Of a stretch of DNA of 64,000 nucleotides, positions 1 to 12,784 are shown in pieces. Positions within the stretch are counted from its first letter, which is position 1; each line of letters starts with the position of its first letter. The notes below the pieces were generated by a model. The model worked only from the letters and a program-made list of their open reading frames with translations, ran no database searches and had not been told where the DNA came from. This stretch comes from Nelumbo lutea (Eukaryota; Streptophyta; Magnoliopsida; Proteales; Nelumbonaceae). The DNA is taken from positions 136,667,017-136,731,016 of the forward strand of contig JAKGHH010000001.1 in assembly GCA_022828595.1 (NCBI GenBank). Reading direction: 5' to 3'. The translations under genes were made by a program, and so were the position numbers.

Positions 1-288
1 TAATGTGGCCCGTAGGCTTTGGGAGTGACTCGTAGTCTACTCTTTTTTTTTACTTTGCCTGTGCCGGAGAGGCGACCGGGTCTTAAGTAGTAATGTGGCC
101 CGTAGGCTTTGGGAGTGACTCGTAGTCTACTCTTTTTTGACTTTGCCCATGCCGGAGAGGCGACCGGGTCTTAAGTAGTAATGTGGCCCGTAGGCTTTGG
201 GAGTGACTCGTAGTCTACTCTTTTTTGACTTTTGCCCATGCCGGAGAGGCGACCGGGTCTTAAGCAGTAATGTGGCCCATAGGCTTTG
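1..288. repeat. 88-90 bp tandem repeat, just over three copies
   Basis: Units begin at 1, 91, 179 and (partial) 268, each starting TAATGTGGCCCGTAGGC and ending in GGCGACCGGGTCTTAAG. The unit resembles the stretch just downstream of integrase in Tat-1 (about 26090-26265), where a GCCGAAGAGGCGAC repeat is followed by CCGTGGCCCTTAGGC. This places the array in the post-integrase region of a Tat-like element whose body lies to the left of the window. Open frames across it are products of the repeat and not genes. Confidence 0.85.
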
Positions 289-721
289 CTTGTGAGGTGT
301 CGAGCTATGATTGTGCTGCATCAGCTTCGTATTTCCGGTCACCCACTCCTACAAGAAGCTACTAGGAGCTCGACCTTCGGGGGCAGCACTACCAACTTTA
401 GGTTGCCAGCTCACACGAGAGCCTTGGAAGGCTCGACCGGTAAGGACGCCTATGTAGTTGGTTGGCCACCAACTCCCGCGGAAGCCACGAAGAGCTCATC
501 TTTGTAGGGGGGACCTTGCGAAGAGGACTGATGAGGCATTATCTGAATTGAAAGTAAGGTTGGTAGAGCTACTTAGTTTGTTAGCTCCTTGCATAGTCTT
601 TGAGTTCATAAAAAATGTAAACTATAAAGCGATAGCTTCAATTTCTAAAAAGTGAGGACTTAGCCTTGGTAAGATGAGAAATTAGCTTTTGTAGGATGAG
701 AACTTAGCTTTTTGTAGCGTG

Positions 722-741
722 TTTCCATAGACGTCGCCAAT
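722..741 (-). other. Primer-binding site of the left-hand Tat-like element
   Basis: On the minus strand the LTR end ..CATCA is followed by ATTGGCGACGTCTATGGAAA. The same position in Tat-1 reads TTGGCGCCATCTATGGGAAA and in Tat-2 TTGGCGTTGTCTGTGGGAAC, so the three elements share a related PBS. The TGGCG start fits PBS sequences common in Tat/Athila elements; the exact primer tRNA is not resolved. Confidence 0.65.
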
Positions 742-827
742 TGATGTAACCGTTTCTAGTCACGTACCAATGTTTTGTGATGTAAAAATTTGTTGGCTAA
801 GTACCTCGTTATTTGACCCGGTGGTGA

Positions 828-1145
828 CGTGCCCTGGTGATGAGCTACTTGGTGGTGAACTGCCTGGTGGCGAACTGCCTGGTGGCGAGCTCCCTGGTGG
901 TGAGCTCCCTAGTGGCGAACTGCCTGGTGGCGAGCTACTTGGTGACAAACTGCCGGGTGGCGAACTGCCTTGGTGGCGAACTGCCTAGTGGCGATCTGCC
1001 TGGTGGAGAACTACCTGGGGGCGAACTACCTGGTGGCAAACTGCCTGGTGGCGAACTCCCTGGTGGCGAACTGCCTGGTGGTGAACTGCCTGGTGGCAAA
1101 CTGCCTGGTGGTGAACTGCCTGGTGGCAAACTGCCTAGTGAACTC
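828..1145. repeat. 15-bp minisatellite, about 21 units
   Basis: Consensus CTGGTGGCGAACTGC, with variants GAGCTCC, AAACTGC and GAGCTAC. In one frame it reads as a pentapeptide repeat Gly-Gly-Glu-Leu-Pro, and all frames stay open because the unit is divisible by three. It lies inside the LTR, so the open frames are a repeat artefact and not a structural protein. Confidence 0.9.
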
Positions 1146-1579
1146 GTCATTTTACTTGCTCCTAGGCGGCCTGCAACTCAGAGGATGATGGAGCTCCCTG
1201 GTGTAGCGCAACTGACTATCCTCCGCGTGAGGTGATTTCCTCTCCTTTGTAGGCGACGGGAGATGAGGGACCTGCGAGAATTGAATCAGAGGACCCGGGG
1301 GTATTTTCTCGGTGGGGACTTTCCGATGCCTAAGTTAGCATTCTGATTACAGAGCTTGGAGAGAAATGAGAGAGCTAGAGAGCAGGGGTTACCATCCTTT
1401 TTCCTCTCCCCTGGCTTTGGGGGTCGGAGTCCTTATATAGTGGTGTCCTCGCGGGTTAGATGGGCGAAAAGCCTTCAAACGGTAAGACTCGTCATATCCT
1501 GTTAGAACCGGGGTATGCTGATGAACTCCTCGAGGTTGTCAGGCTGGCGCTTGTGTTAGGCGGCCAGGTCGGCGCCTGG

Positions 1580-1780
1580 GCCAGGTTGTCAGGTCGGTGC
1601 CTGTGTCAGTCGACGGATCGGTGTCTGGGCCAGGTTGTCAGGTCGGTGCCTGTGTTAGTCGGCGGGTCGGTGTCCGGGCAAGGTTGCCAGGTCGGTGCCT
1701 GTGTCCGGGCCAGGTTGCTAGGTTGGTGCCTGTGTCAGTCGGCGGGTCGGCGCCTGGGCCAGATTGTCAGGCAGGAGATC
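1580..1780. repeat. 49-bp tandem repeat in the LTR, about four units
   Basis: The core CAGGTTGTCAGGTCGGTGCC recurs at about 1582, 1631 and 1680 (period 49), with a shortened unit near 1710. It is GC-rich against AT-rich surroundings. GCGCGGGCC-type GC-rich sequence continues to about 2110. Confidence 0.8.
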
Positions 1781-2212
1781 TGCCTGCGATACGCCAAACT
1801 ACTTTTCTGTACCAAGCTACCCTACAAGTGGCAAGAAGCCCGGGGGAGCTATGTCGAGCTGCCTGGCTCCTTGGTGGCGAGCTCCTTGGAGAGCTGCCTA
1901 GCTCCTTGGCGAGCTCTTTGGTGAGCTACCGAGGGTGAGCTACCGAGCTCACGAGGTATGCCGTTAACGGTTCTCGGCGGGCGTCTTATAGGTTGCCAGG
2001 TCGGCCAGGTTGGATCATGTGCCAGGCTGATCCGGCTAGGTCGCGCAGGTCGCGCGGGCCGCGCGCGAGGCCGCGTGCAAGTCGCGCTAGTTCAGCCGGA
2101 CCGGTGCCCGGTGGGACACCAACTTGGTAAGTTGTTTGCATGGGTGTTTGCCTAGTTATCACGAGATGCCACATGTCGCAATTTCATTTTAGGGCCAAAT
2201 CTTCTCTCATCA

Positions 2213-4277
2213 ATAACTAAAAGTATTTTTTGAAAAATAGATTCACTTAAAATAGAGGAAATTTTAAAATATAAATAATATTTTTAATATATTTTGATGT
2301 ATATATAATGTAAATAATATTTAATATATATAATCGGGGTCAGGGTAGGGTAGGGACTTAGGATGGGGAAAATTGCCATCCTTAAGTAATTTTGTTAATT
2401 AAACAATCTAACTAAGTTTTATTAAGAAAACTAATAAATTAAAGGTTTAAAATGTTAAAAGTTAAGTAATTATTATGAAACTTATAATTAACTATTTAAC
2501 TATTAATAGATAATTAAATTAATTAGTGTTAATTATGTGAATCATTGGTGTTTTACAACCCAAGAATGGGCCTACAAGGTTTTGACTCAAGATTTTAATG
2601 CAACTCATATTGCTCTTGGCAATGGAAGAAGAATATGGAATTGGAAGACTGTTCAAAATCTTCCCAAAATATTTTATATCCAATTTTGTAAGGAATCATA
2701 ACTGGTTATGCTCTATGGGATGTATATCTCACTAATGAGATAAACTATCCTAATATGGAAATGTAATGGGAAAAGGGTGGTGACATGTCATCATGAGAGA
2801 GAGAGAGAGAGAGAGTTGAGCTAATTAAGGAGAGTAGTTATGTGGGCAAAGAGAGTGAGAAACATGAGTAGTTATGGTGAGAGAGAGGGGGAGATATTAT
2901 AGGTAATATATTGAGTTAAAATTGAGAGAAAGGGTATTGAATAGGCAAAATGGGAGTGGTGGGAAGGAGAGGGGGAGAGAGTTAAGGAAAATGCAGGGTG
3001 GGGGTAATGGAGCAAGGAGAGTATATAATATTCTTATATTTTAACTTTTTAATAACCAATCTGATCGAATTCAACCTGGGTTGGTAGGTTTTCTAGTATT
3101 TCCAATATGACTTGGCTTAGAAACTTTCCAATCTGACCAAGTTAGGTTAGTTTTGATTTGCCCATTTGTAAACTGACCATAACTGAACCGATCCAACCAT
3201 AAATATATATTAATATTTTATATTTTAAATTTAATTTTTTAATATGTGAAGTGGTAAAATTCCCATATTTCTTAGTCTAAAATATTTTATATCATGAATT
3301 TAAGTTTTTAAATTTATTTTTTAATAATATCACTATAATTTATTAAATTTAAATTTAACTTTCAAGTTTAAATATTTTGAAAAAATAGACCAAACCAAAA
3401 TAGACCTAAATCGATACAACTTGAGTTGGTGGGTTTTCACTAATGGTCAATTGAATTCGGGTAGGGGTGGATTCGAGCCGAGTAGAGCCGAATAGTACTA
3501 GGCTCGAGACTATCCTACAAGGCTCGAGCTAGAACCTGAGCTCGAGCTTGACTCGAGTCAAAAGTTCATAAGCTCGAGCTCAGCTCAGCTCGGCTTGTTT
3601 TATATTTTATAAAAATAAAAATTATATATATATAAATTATTTTATATTAAAAAATAAGAATTTTAATAATTAATAATTATAATATTTTTATTATATATAT
3701 TATATTAAATATCAAATATATATATATATATATATATATTCGAGCCGGCTCGCAAGCCTCATGAGCCAAGCTCTAGTAGGCTCGAGCTTGGCTCGTTTAA
3801 TAATCAAGTGACAAACTCCTAACTTGACAAGGTCGATTTAGTTGCCGAAACAGCCTACAACTGAATTGAACCAATCCTTGAACACTCTTAATTTCAACTA
3901 AATTAATAATCTAATCTCTAATAAATAACAATAGTTTAGTCTATAATAATTATTGAAAATTTATAGCAAAAGTACACAATCATTGAAAATAAATTTATAA
4001 CAAAAATATAATAGATATCTAATAAAAATATAATAATTACAAAAACATAATAAATACTAAAAATATATTAAATTAGTCAATAAATAGTGTGGTCTCAAAT
4101 AATAGATTAATCTCTAATAAATATTAATATATGAATTACAAAACATATAATTACTAAAAATAAATTTATCACAAAAATACAATAAAATGATAAATTAAAT
4201 TTAAAAAGTTAAATAATAATTGTTTAAACTCCAATAATAATTGACAATTTTTCTGTTAAATAACAAAACAAAAGTAG
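2213..4277. other. AT-rich intergenic DNA with simple repeats and small element remnants
   Basis: No gene recognised. Contents: a (GA)n tract near 2795-2815 followed by GA-rich sequence to about 3020; a segment at about 3462-3805 starting TAGGGGTGGATTCGAGCC with many GGCTCGAG words, which resembles the edge of a non-autonomous hAT-type element but has no matching right end; and a (TA)n tract near 3715-3740. The rest is AT-rich low-complexity sequence with stops in all frames. Confidence 0.6.
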
Positions 4278-5495
4278 ATTTATAAATAATTATTGAAAAT
4301 ATATTTATAAAAAATATAATAAATAATTACTAAAAGTAAAAAATATTAATTTTAGTATATATGAATATATAATGAATATACACTATTATTGTAAAATTAT
4401 TACTAATAAATATTAATTGTTTAGAAAGTTATTTTCTATAATTATTAACCGATATAAGTGAAATTAGTTATTTACAAAATTATTTAGTCATTTAAATAAT
4501 ATTTTTATTTAATTTTAAAAATAATAATTATTTAATAATCTGTAAATTATAATTAGTACTACTATTACATAATTCGTTATTAATTTTTAAAATATTTAAT
4601 TATTACTAATATCAATATTATGAGATCTATTATAATTCTTTTTCTACTTTTAAGAAATTTCTTAAATTTATTACATAATTTTGTTATTTTTTAACTATTT
4701 AAAATTTAGTCATGTTAAACATTTTGTTACTTAAATATTTATATAATATGTAAAATATTTAAATTTTCATTATTTGAATTTTATTTATGTTAATGTTATT
4801 ACATAATATTAAATATTTTATATAATTATTTAGCTATTTCTAATGTTTTGTTATTGAAGATATTTAGTTATTGAAAATAATGTTTTATTTTTTAATGTTA
4901 AATTTTTGTTATTTTAATAACATTTAAATTGAATAATTCATAAAATTAGAATTTATATTGTTACTACATAATTTCATGATAAATTTTGTAAAAATAGAAT
5001 TGTCAATAATATGAATATTATTAAATCTATTATAATTAATTTTTTTGTTTTGAAAAAATATTTTAAATTTAGTATATAATTTTATTATAATATTTAAATA
5101 ATTCTAAAATTTTTAATTTGAAACTTTTTAGATAGATATAGATAAAAAGTGGGGGAGAGAATAAATTGAAATTAGAGATAGTTTCGGAATTAGAAGAGAA
5201 TTTCTCTACTAAATTAGAGATAATTTAAGAGACAAATAGGAGTTAGAGATAATTTAGGACATAAATAGGAATTAGAGTCAATTTAGGAGAAAGTGGTGCC
5301 ACTTGGCTAAACATTAGAAAAAGCAAATCCCTCTTTCTTTGTGGTTGTTAGAAATAGTTAAGTCTATTGTGATTTCCTTATTGGCTTAATGGGTTATTAT
5401 GTGAAGTTAAAAAATAAAAAATTCAAAAAAAAGGGAAATTAGGAAGGAGGTTTGGAGCAAGGAGAGGCATGCTGAAATGGACTGTATTGCTATAT

Positions 5496-5518
5496 AGATA
5501 GATAGATAGATAGATAGG
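5496..5518. repeat. (GATA)n microsatellite
   Basis: Five to six tandem ATAG/GATA units. The matching tract in the second copy is at about 19216-19240, with a slightly different end. Confidence 0.85.
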
Positions 5519-8287
5519 TTTGTGTTCAACTAATTTATTAATTGTTAGGTTTGATTTTCCCACTATTTTCCATTTTGCAACCAAACAATGGAACATGAAA
5601 AATTTCCACCCATTTTCCCTTTCCCATCCCACCAAAATCTTCCACAAACCAAACACAGCCTTAGGAGCCTTGATGATAGAAGAAAAACTATATAAAGCGA
5701 ACATTTTATCTGTTCTATTCACTGTTAAGCATACGCAATTAGGATTGCAATTTGGGTCGGATTGGATTGAGAATATACCAATGGGTCCAAATTTGAATGG
5801 GCCTGGCCTATAATACATTCTTCAAGTTGGTGTCTAACTTACTTGCACCTTTAGATGTAGTTGAGATCAATATATCAATATTCGGATACTTTGGGGACAC
5901 AGATAGAATCAAACACAAAGTTATGGCCTCATAAATTTAAATTTAATTTTTTAAAAAACAAATGGAAAAGCCCAAACCTGCTGTGGTCTGGTTCATTGTT
6001 TAATTGGCCCAACCAGCCATCTGGTCCATTTTTCTAAACATTTTGGTTGAAATTTGGTAACCTGGGGTAACCTGACTTGTAGCCCAGCTGGTCCAGATTT
6101 GCTGAGCTTGATTGTTGTGTTGGGGGTTGTGTAACCAATACATCCAATGTCAAGACAAGCATGTGAAGTGAAAAAATTGAGTGCAAAACTTTGCATTTTG
6201 TATGTATTTATATATAAATATTTGTATTTATACTCTTTACATAGCCTCTAAAACAGCCATGAAGTGCAACTAATTCAATGGATCATGAAAGTATGAAACC
6301 CAAAAAGTTATGATTCATGAAGGCCCATTTGGTAAAAATACGAAAAGTTGAAAATAGGCATAAATGGGCCCAAAAAATTAAGCTATGATAGGAACCTACT
6401 CAGAATCTGCTAAAAAAATACAAATCAATCACCACCCCGACCTACTTTCTGATGAAGCTACCTTCAATCTTTGCAACTCAATCACCACCCCACGCAGGAT
6501 CTATACATGGTGCATGTATATTTGTAAGATGGGTAATAAGAGGGTGTTAGCGATAGATGTTTGTTTGATCACAGAATTTCTTCTTGTGAGTCAATATTAA
6601 ATAACATACAATTAAAAACACACCTTAGAAGTCTTTGTGTTTGAAAGACAAGATTATATGTACAAATTAAAAGAGACCTATTGGATGTACAACCATTAAT
6701 ACTAAACATGCCCTATCTCCCACAGTGATTAGATTCAGTTTGTAGATTGAAGATTTCTTTTAGATAAGCTTTTGAGGGCCAGAAGTGTTTTGGATTTAAA
6801 TTACCATGTTTTAAATCTAAAAGTAATTATTACCAAATGTCCAAAAACAATTTTTGGATCAATTTTGTTTTAAAATGTATTGAGGAAGGCCTACATTGGC
6901 CCGCTCTACTGTATGGCCTAACCCGATGGTTTCAACATAAAATGTGGATAAACCTTATTGTATCTCATTGTTGTAACTCTCCTCTTTTGTTATAGCACTG
7001 GACTATCATATTGGAAAAACTTTTAATAAATCAATATTGGTAACTAATCAAGTGGTATTTGTCAAAATTTATAAAGACAAGATGTTTCATCTAAACATTC
7101 TTTGGTTGTGTTGGGGGTCTAACCCTAGCAACTAAGATAAACTATTCTATTAATTTGACCAATACACCAATATCAGTTTTATCAGGATAAATTCCCCAAG
7201 TCTATCCATTGATTAAGAACATTCTAAACGAATACAAATCTCATAAGTTTTTTAGTTTTAAAGAGTAATTCACAGAAACACACCAATGTGAACATAGAAT
7301 AATAATATATTTATATTATTCACGTATAAAAGTCTATGTACATCAATCTAATTGGAACTAAAGGCATACAATGTATAACAATTATGACAATGGTAGTACC
7401 TAAACTATAAATAACCCTTTTAAAGAAGGATTTATAGGCAAATTTCAAATTCAATTCAGATTGAGGTTACTTGTTCAGGACCCAGAATTTTCTCCTCATA
7501 GAGTGCTCCTTCCTCACACCAACCTCACAACACATCCCACCATGTTATTTCATAGTTTTTAAAAATGAACCAGTGATCGAACCGATCAGGGGCCCGTTAC
7601 CGGTTCAAATGGTCCAAACCGTTTCAACCCAAATGGCTGGCCCATTCTAATAAAAAAAAATAAAAAATTAGAAAATGGTCAAAACCGTTCGAACAGTTAA
7701 CCGGCCGATTCAACGATTTATTGACCAAAATCAACAGTTTTACGGTTTCGGGGAAAAAACGGTTTGGAAGAAAATAGAACTGGTGACCAGTTCCCAGTTT
7801 TTCCGGTCCAGTTTTGAAAACAGTGATGTATTTAAAAAAAATACATGAATAACAACACACAAGTACCTGATGTGCAGATGGGACACAATGTGAGGAGCTC
7901 TCACTGAGGACCAGATCTGGACTCCTTGTTTAGGAATATAGATAGGTTTGTTCACTAAAAAAATGGTATAGAGGGATTTTGCTTTTTTATGATCATTGTT
8001 TTCTTTTCAGAATAAAACAATAGAAAAGGATGGGGGCCGGAGGATTTACAAAAAAGACAAAAGAGTTACAGGACCGAACACGATTAGTCATTACGTACGT
8101 TAGCAGGTTTCAGTTCGGTTCTATTTAAAATACTATAAAAAAGAGAGAAAGTAAGAAAGTAATATGATCAAACAACGCTTGTTCATGCCATGTGATACTT
8201 ATTGAAGTTCTTTTCATGTTAAACAAAACTTCTTTAGCCTCCGAGAGTAGAATTGCCTTTGGAAGCTCGAGGGTAGGAGTTTTTTCA
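5519..8287. other. Gene-free left flank of Tat-1 (copy 1)
   Basis: AT-rich sequence with no recognisable gene. A piece at about 7560-7830 is rich in AACCGGTTCAA-like words and is much changed in the second copy (about 21308-21490), so one of the two has an insertion or deletion here. The open frames in this region do not resemble known proteins. Confidence 0.6.
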
Positions 8288-8550
8288 AGAATCGGGATTT
8301 GCTCTTTATATAGCGCATAGTGAGGAGTTCAGATCTGCGTCCACGATGGGGCGCCCCACAATGTCCCACAGCACATCTCTGCCTTGTATTGGGACTATCT
8401 TTCGATGATAACATCAGGTCTGATATTATCATCGGGAGATATTTCTAATACATGGCAGAGATGCGCTCTGTGATATTGTGGGTGCCCCGTTGTGGGACAC
8501 AGATGTGAATTCCATTGTGAGATTGGTGTAAGAGCAGATCCGGGCTCCTT
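8288..8550. repeat. Foldback (inverted-repeat) element, copy 1
   Basis: The two halves are imperfect inverted copies meeting at GATGATAACATCAGG / TCTGATATTATCATC (about 8404-8433). The left arm has CAGATCTGCGTCC and GGGGCGCCCCACAATG; the right arm carries the inverse forms CATTGTGGGTGCCCC and ACACAGATGTG. The outer ends GAATCGGGATTTGCTC and GAGCAGATCCGGGCTC also pair. It looks like a non-autonomous foldback/MITE; the family is unknown. Confidence 0.75.
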
Positions 8551-9311
8551 TTTCACGTCTTTGAAAATTGAAAATGTTTCAGCTTTTACTTGGATCGGAA
8601 CATGAATCAAACTATGTAAAGGAACAGCAAATGTAAGCAGCTTTTTTTTTTTTTTTTTTATCCTTTAGCTGTGGTTGTGTTTTGAGTTGATCAATACAAT
8701 TTAATGCCCCATTTAATTGTAAATTATTTATCTAGAGAAAAACATTACCCCCACAATTATATTTAGGGCAAGTTTTTTAAACTACCCTAAGGTTTTAGAA
8801 ATTGATTAACTATACCCGTCTCAGTATTGTCTTAAAATACCCTATTGTTTCTAATAATTATCACCTTGGTTAAATCCTGATGGAGGCACACAAAAAATCA
8901 TTTTTACCCTTACATTATTAAAAGGGCTTTAAATAGTAAATTACTATTTTAACCCTATATTTAATACAACAGGTGTTGAATGGAGAAAGAACATCATCGC
9001 CTGCAACGACAACCGTTGCAACTTCCATCCGGTGGTGACTTATCTCGTTGGGATTAGGATTGTTAAAAGAAAAGGCATCTGATGAGAGACACGATCTATC
9101 GGGATTAGGATCATTGTCCTCTTCTTTGGCGTTTTGAGAATGAGAGAGGGGAAGAAAGTGAGGCGTTTAAATAAGCAAGGGAAGGAAAAGAGAGAGACGA
9201 AGGGGAGAGGACGAAACAGGCATTTAATTCTGTTGCGAAATCTCGAACGGAAGAAGAAGAGACGGCGGCGCTACAAACATTCTTTCCTCCTCTACCATCG
9301 CTGTTACAACT

Positions 9312-9934
9312 TGATGGAGCACGAATTGGATGCTCCGTTTTAGATGATGACCCGATGCTCAATGTGCGATGAGTAGGTTGTTCTGCAAAACAGTGAGCTC
9401 AGAGAATTCGGGTGGTTAACCTGGCGAGATCGCTCCGATGCTTAGTTAGTATTCTTGTAGTAGGTGCGAGCTGAAAGTGAAATAGGGTGCTAGTGTGCAG
9501 GCGATATATGCGTACCTGGGCCCCGTGGGGGTTGTCGCCTTTATATATAGAGCTACCGTGAACCTCATGGAATAGTTCCAGGATCTCAGCTTGGATGGAT
9601 GAGGTCAGTTTCCTGTTTTATCCGGGGAGTATCGTATCAGTTAAGGAGGTCTATCATCTCCGCCCGATCTGGGCAGGGAAGGATAAGGCCTACCGTTATG
9701 TGGCATGACCCCGCGAGGTTTGGAGTTCATTGGGCAGATTCTGGAGTTGATGACATGTCATTCCGGGTCTTGAGTCCTGAGCTGAATTAGGTGCCAAGAT
9801 GCCCTTATGCTGAGGGTGACTAAATATCCGAGCTCAAACTTTTGTTGACTGGGGTCTTTTTGCTGAGTTGTCATCCTTCGAGCAGATCGCGTTCACGTAA
9901 CCTCTACTTACTAGGTCGTGCCAAATCACCATCA
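9312..9934 (-). repeat. 3' LTR of Tat-1, copy 1
   Basis: Begins TGATGGAGCACGAATTGG and ends AAATCACCATCA. It is preceded by CAACT (9307-9311), the same target-site sequence that flanks the complete copy on both sides, and followed by the polypurine tract (minus strand) at 9935-9955. Confidence 0.85.
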
Positions 9935-10399
9935 ATTGCCCCCACTCCTCGTGCCAGGGTCCTGACCCGGCACAGATGATGAGCCCAGGTGATCTGGTAC
10001 GAAGTCTAGGTGATATGGAGGGCAGACCGCTGGTCGGACCTATTCAACCATTTGGCTTAACCAGGAAGTGACCTAGATCACGTATTGGCTACGCGCGGAC
10101 GTCACACTGTTTATAAACTCCGCAGATGTTAAAGGACGCGCTCAATCGATTTCATCCTCGGGTAGCGTGCACCCAGTTTTCATGGGAGCCGTCTGATCAT
10201 ACAGATCACAACCAATGATCGTCGGATGCAGTGGATTATAAGTAGGGGCCGAAGGGCCCATCTTCCTCACCATAAATTGTGTAACTGAGCTTTCTTGAGA
10301 TCGTGTTGAAGTCCTTCTGCTCACCATTCTCTCCCCTTGTGTCCGAGGTTGTTTCTGCTTTCTTTGGTGAGTTCGTCTTCTTGTGTTAGTTATCCCTTT

Positions 10400-12466
10400 T
10401 TCTTTTTTCTTTAGTGATTCTAGTGAGCCCGGGGGTGCCGATGTGCGGTCCTCAGCTCCCACTGGTGAGGCTAGATCTTTCGCTAGAGAGCTCCTCTTTG
10501 AACTTTTCAGGAGAAGTGCCTTTACCCAGAGTCAGCCAGCTCGGTTTGAGGAACCTGAACCTCAAGTAGAGCGCCCGACCTCCGGAGAGGGGGTCTTGTC
10601 TTCTACTCGAGGTCGGGATCCGGACAACTTCGGTCCTTCCACGCTGACCTCAGACAAATTGCTGTCCTTAATAGCTCGTTACCATCTCCCCAATACCCTC
10701 GTCTTCAGCATTCATGATCATTACGAGCTCGCGGTCTTTGAGGAGCAACTCGTAGCTGGGCTGCGCTTCCTGCTCTACCCCTTCATCATAGAAATTATCA
10801 AGTTTTTTAACGTCACCATCGATCAACTTCACCCGAACTCCATCCGTACTGTTGTTGGTAAGAACTCACTCTTCCACGGAGTATAACCGACCTCTCTCCC
10901 TAGATACCTTTAGCTCAATTTGTTCCATTAAGAAAAATTCTCTTGTCTGCTCGGTGACACCCGACAAAGTTACTATATCTTAACCTCACTCCGGGTTCAA
11001 GGTTCTGTTCGGTAACCCGAACAAGGTATTGGCTTGGAAGAGAAGGTACTTTTTTGTTCAGAACCCCGAAGGATGGCCATTCCCGACTCACTAGCGAGTG
11101 GCCATTAAAGACCTTGGGTGAGGCTGGATGCAGGAGGCCAGGGCGATCATCCATTCTTGGAGGGACCTTGGCCTAGAGATGGAAGATTTCCTGGCCGAGG
11201 AGAAGCTTGTGTGAGCTTGGGCTGAGTTCTCCTGGTAGACCTCTACCTCGGCACACATTACTTCTCTCTTTTTCTCTTATTTGCGCTTACTTCAGTTCGT
11301 AGCTGACTGGGAAAAATTTTCTCCCTTTTTTTTTGTTAGGAGCTATGACGGGTGTCGACGCCACTAACGCTCTTGAAGAGTGTTTCAGAAGGGGAAGAAG
11401 AGAAAGGCCTCGAAAAAGATCCCATCGAGAGGAGGCTACGCACTTTGGGTCCTACCGAACCCGAAGTCGCAGCGTCAGAGCCTACCACAGCCAAGCTCCC
11501 AGGGGAGGATGTTCGTCCCCATCCTCCAGTTGTTGACCTGGATGAAGATCAGGGTGAGGAGACCCCACCCCATGAGCCCGAAAGTACTTCAAGGTGCCCG
11601 AGCCTCAACCCCCCTTAGCAAAGGAAAGCATGAATGATCCGAGGCTCGGGTTCATTAAGAGCAAAGATGTAGTGTTTCCTGTGGAGGTTACGGAGTGGGC
11701 TGACATGCCAACAAGCCAACTCGGAGGAAGAGCAGCTAGCTACTGTATTGTGGTAAGTAACCTACCTCTTCACCTATTTTCTTATCCTTTTTTTCAATGA
11801 TACTTACGCTTGCTTTCCTTTTTAGGTGAACTCTGCTATCCACTCGTTAGTCTAACCAATCCCGAGATCCACTTGAAGCAAGTTCGAGAGGCCAAAGAGA
11901 ATGCCCAGAAGCTTTATCGCGAGTTGGACTTAGCTCAGGGTGAAAATTATTAGGGCGAAAAAATTAGCTCGGAGCCAGGAGGAGCTGATTTTGCTGCTAA
12001 CGGAGGAGAAGAAGAAGGTCAAGGGGGGAGAAGGAAGCTCTCAACCAAGAGAATGAAAACCTCGAGGCAATGATCAGGAAGTGCACCGAAATCTTTGACA
12101 CCACAATTCAGGAGGCGAGGATTCAAGAAAGAGATCGTGTTGTTAAGGAGTTCAAGGAGTCCCTTAGAGTTTCACAACCTTCAAGTCGAGTACGGTTCGG
12201 CTCGTATCAATTGGGATTCAAGCTCTACAGGTGGTTGGGTGTGGCAGAAGTTCCCCGAGCTTAACCTTGGATCCATCTCCATGCTTTTGTTACTCTAGAG
12301 ATGGAAAATTGAGGCCGACGAGGAACCTAACTCCTCAGAGAGAGAATGTGATGATGAACTCCTCGAAGTAAGACAGTCAGAGGAGGCAAGCCGAGATGAC
12401 GTGGAGGAGGACCACATGGAGACCGACCTACCTGCTGGAGGAGATTTTGGAAAGTCCGATGTCTGA
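10400..12466 (+). pseudogene. Antisense ORF of Tat-1, copy 1 (gypsy-type 'Transposase_28'-like), broken
   Basis: Plus-strand gene opposite to the retroelement's own gag-pol. It encodes a domain with the signature FLLYPFIIEIIKFFNV..QLHPNSIR, which I associate with the plant 'putative gypsy type transposon' family. A second part has a basic stretch and the WADMPTSQLGGRA segment, followed by a GTAAGT..TTTTTAG intron (about 11753-11825) and a coiled-coil-like third exon ending near 12466. A TATA-like ATTATAAGTAGGGG lies upstream at about 10235. Stops and frameshifts split it, and several indels are private to this copy. Confidence 0.7.
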
Positions 12467-12784
12467 ACTTGCCTCTTTTCTTGGTCCCCCCCGTATATAG
12501 TGTATGTTTCGGGCCTCTGAGCTCGGTTGTAGTAGTTAGTTGCTTTTCCTTTCTATATGTTGATTTTTTCTTGCCATGTATTTGGAACTTTTTTTAATGA
12601 AGCATAGTGATTCAAACAAAACCTTATGTGTGCAAAAAAATTTCTAAGTGTTGGTTATCTCGAAGTGCTGAGCTAACGTGTTGGGCTCCAAGTAGAAATT
12701 ACCCTGGTATTGTTGTACGCCGAGGTGGATGGACACTGTAGGGTATAATACCCGACCTGTTTATGCACGGGCTACTCAATTTCC

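Larger units (their letters stand above)
1..2212 (-). mobile_element. Right end of a third Tat-like LTR retrotransposon (internally deleted)
   Basis: Read on the minus strand, this is the 5' end of a Ty3/gypsy Tat-like element: 5' LTR (742-2212), primer-binding site immediately inside it, about 450 bp of unrecognised leader, then the post-integrase tandem repeat (1-288). There is no room for gag, protease, RT, RNase H and integrase between 288 and 741, so this copy appears to be a non-autonomous deletion derivative. The window edge cuts off the rest, including any antisense ORF and the other LTR, so the target duplication cannot be checked (right flank reads ATAAC). The classification rests on the PBS and the repeat shared with the other two elements. 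Confidence 0.6.
742..2212 (-). repeat. LTR (1471 bp) containing two internal tandem arrays
   Basis: Starts TGATGTAACC and ends CTCTCATCA, with the PBS directly outside its left edge, which makes it the 5' LTR of a minus-strand element. A TATA-like box (CTATATAAGG on the minus strand) is at 1431-1440. The LTR is about twice as long as those of Tat-1 and Tat-2; much of the extra length is the 15-bp array (about 828-1145) and the 49-bp array (about 1580-1780). Only one LTR copy is in the window, so the borders are inferred from the TG..CA ends and the PBS. Confidence 0.6.

Noticed and set aside
760..1235. Long open frames with Gly-Gly-Glu-Leu-Pro or Ser-Ser-Pro-Pro-Gly repeats
   Set aside because: They follow from a 15-bp minisatellite inside an LTR; every frame on both strands stays open, so they are not evidence of a protein.
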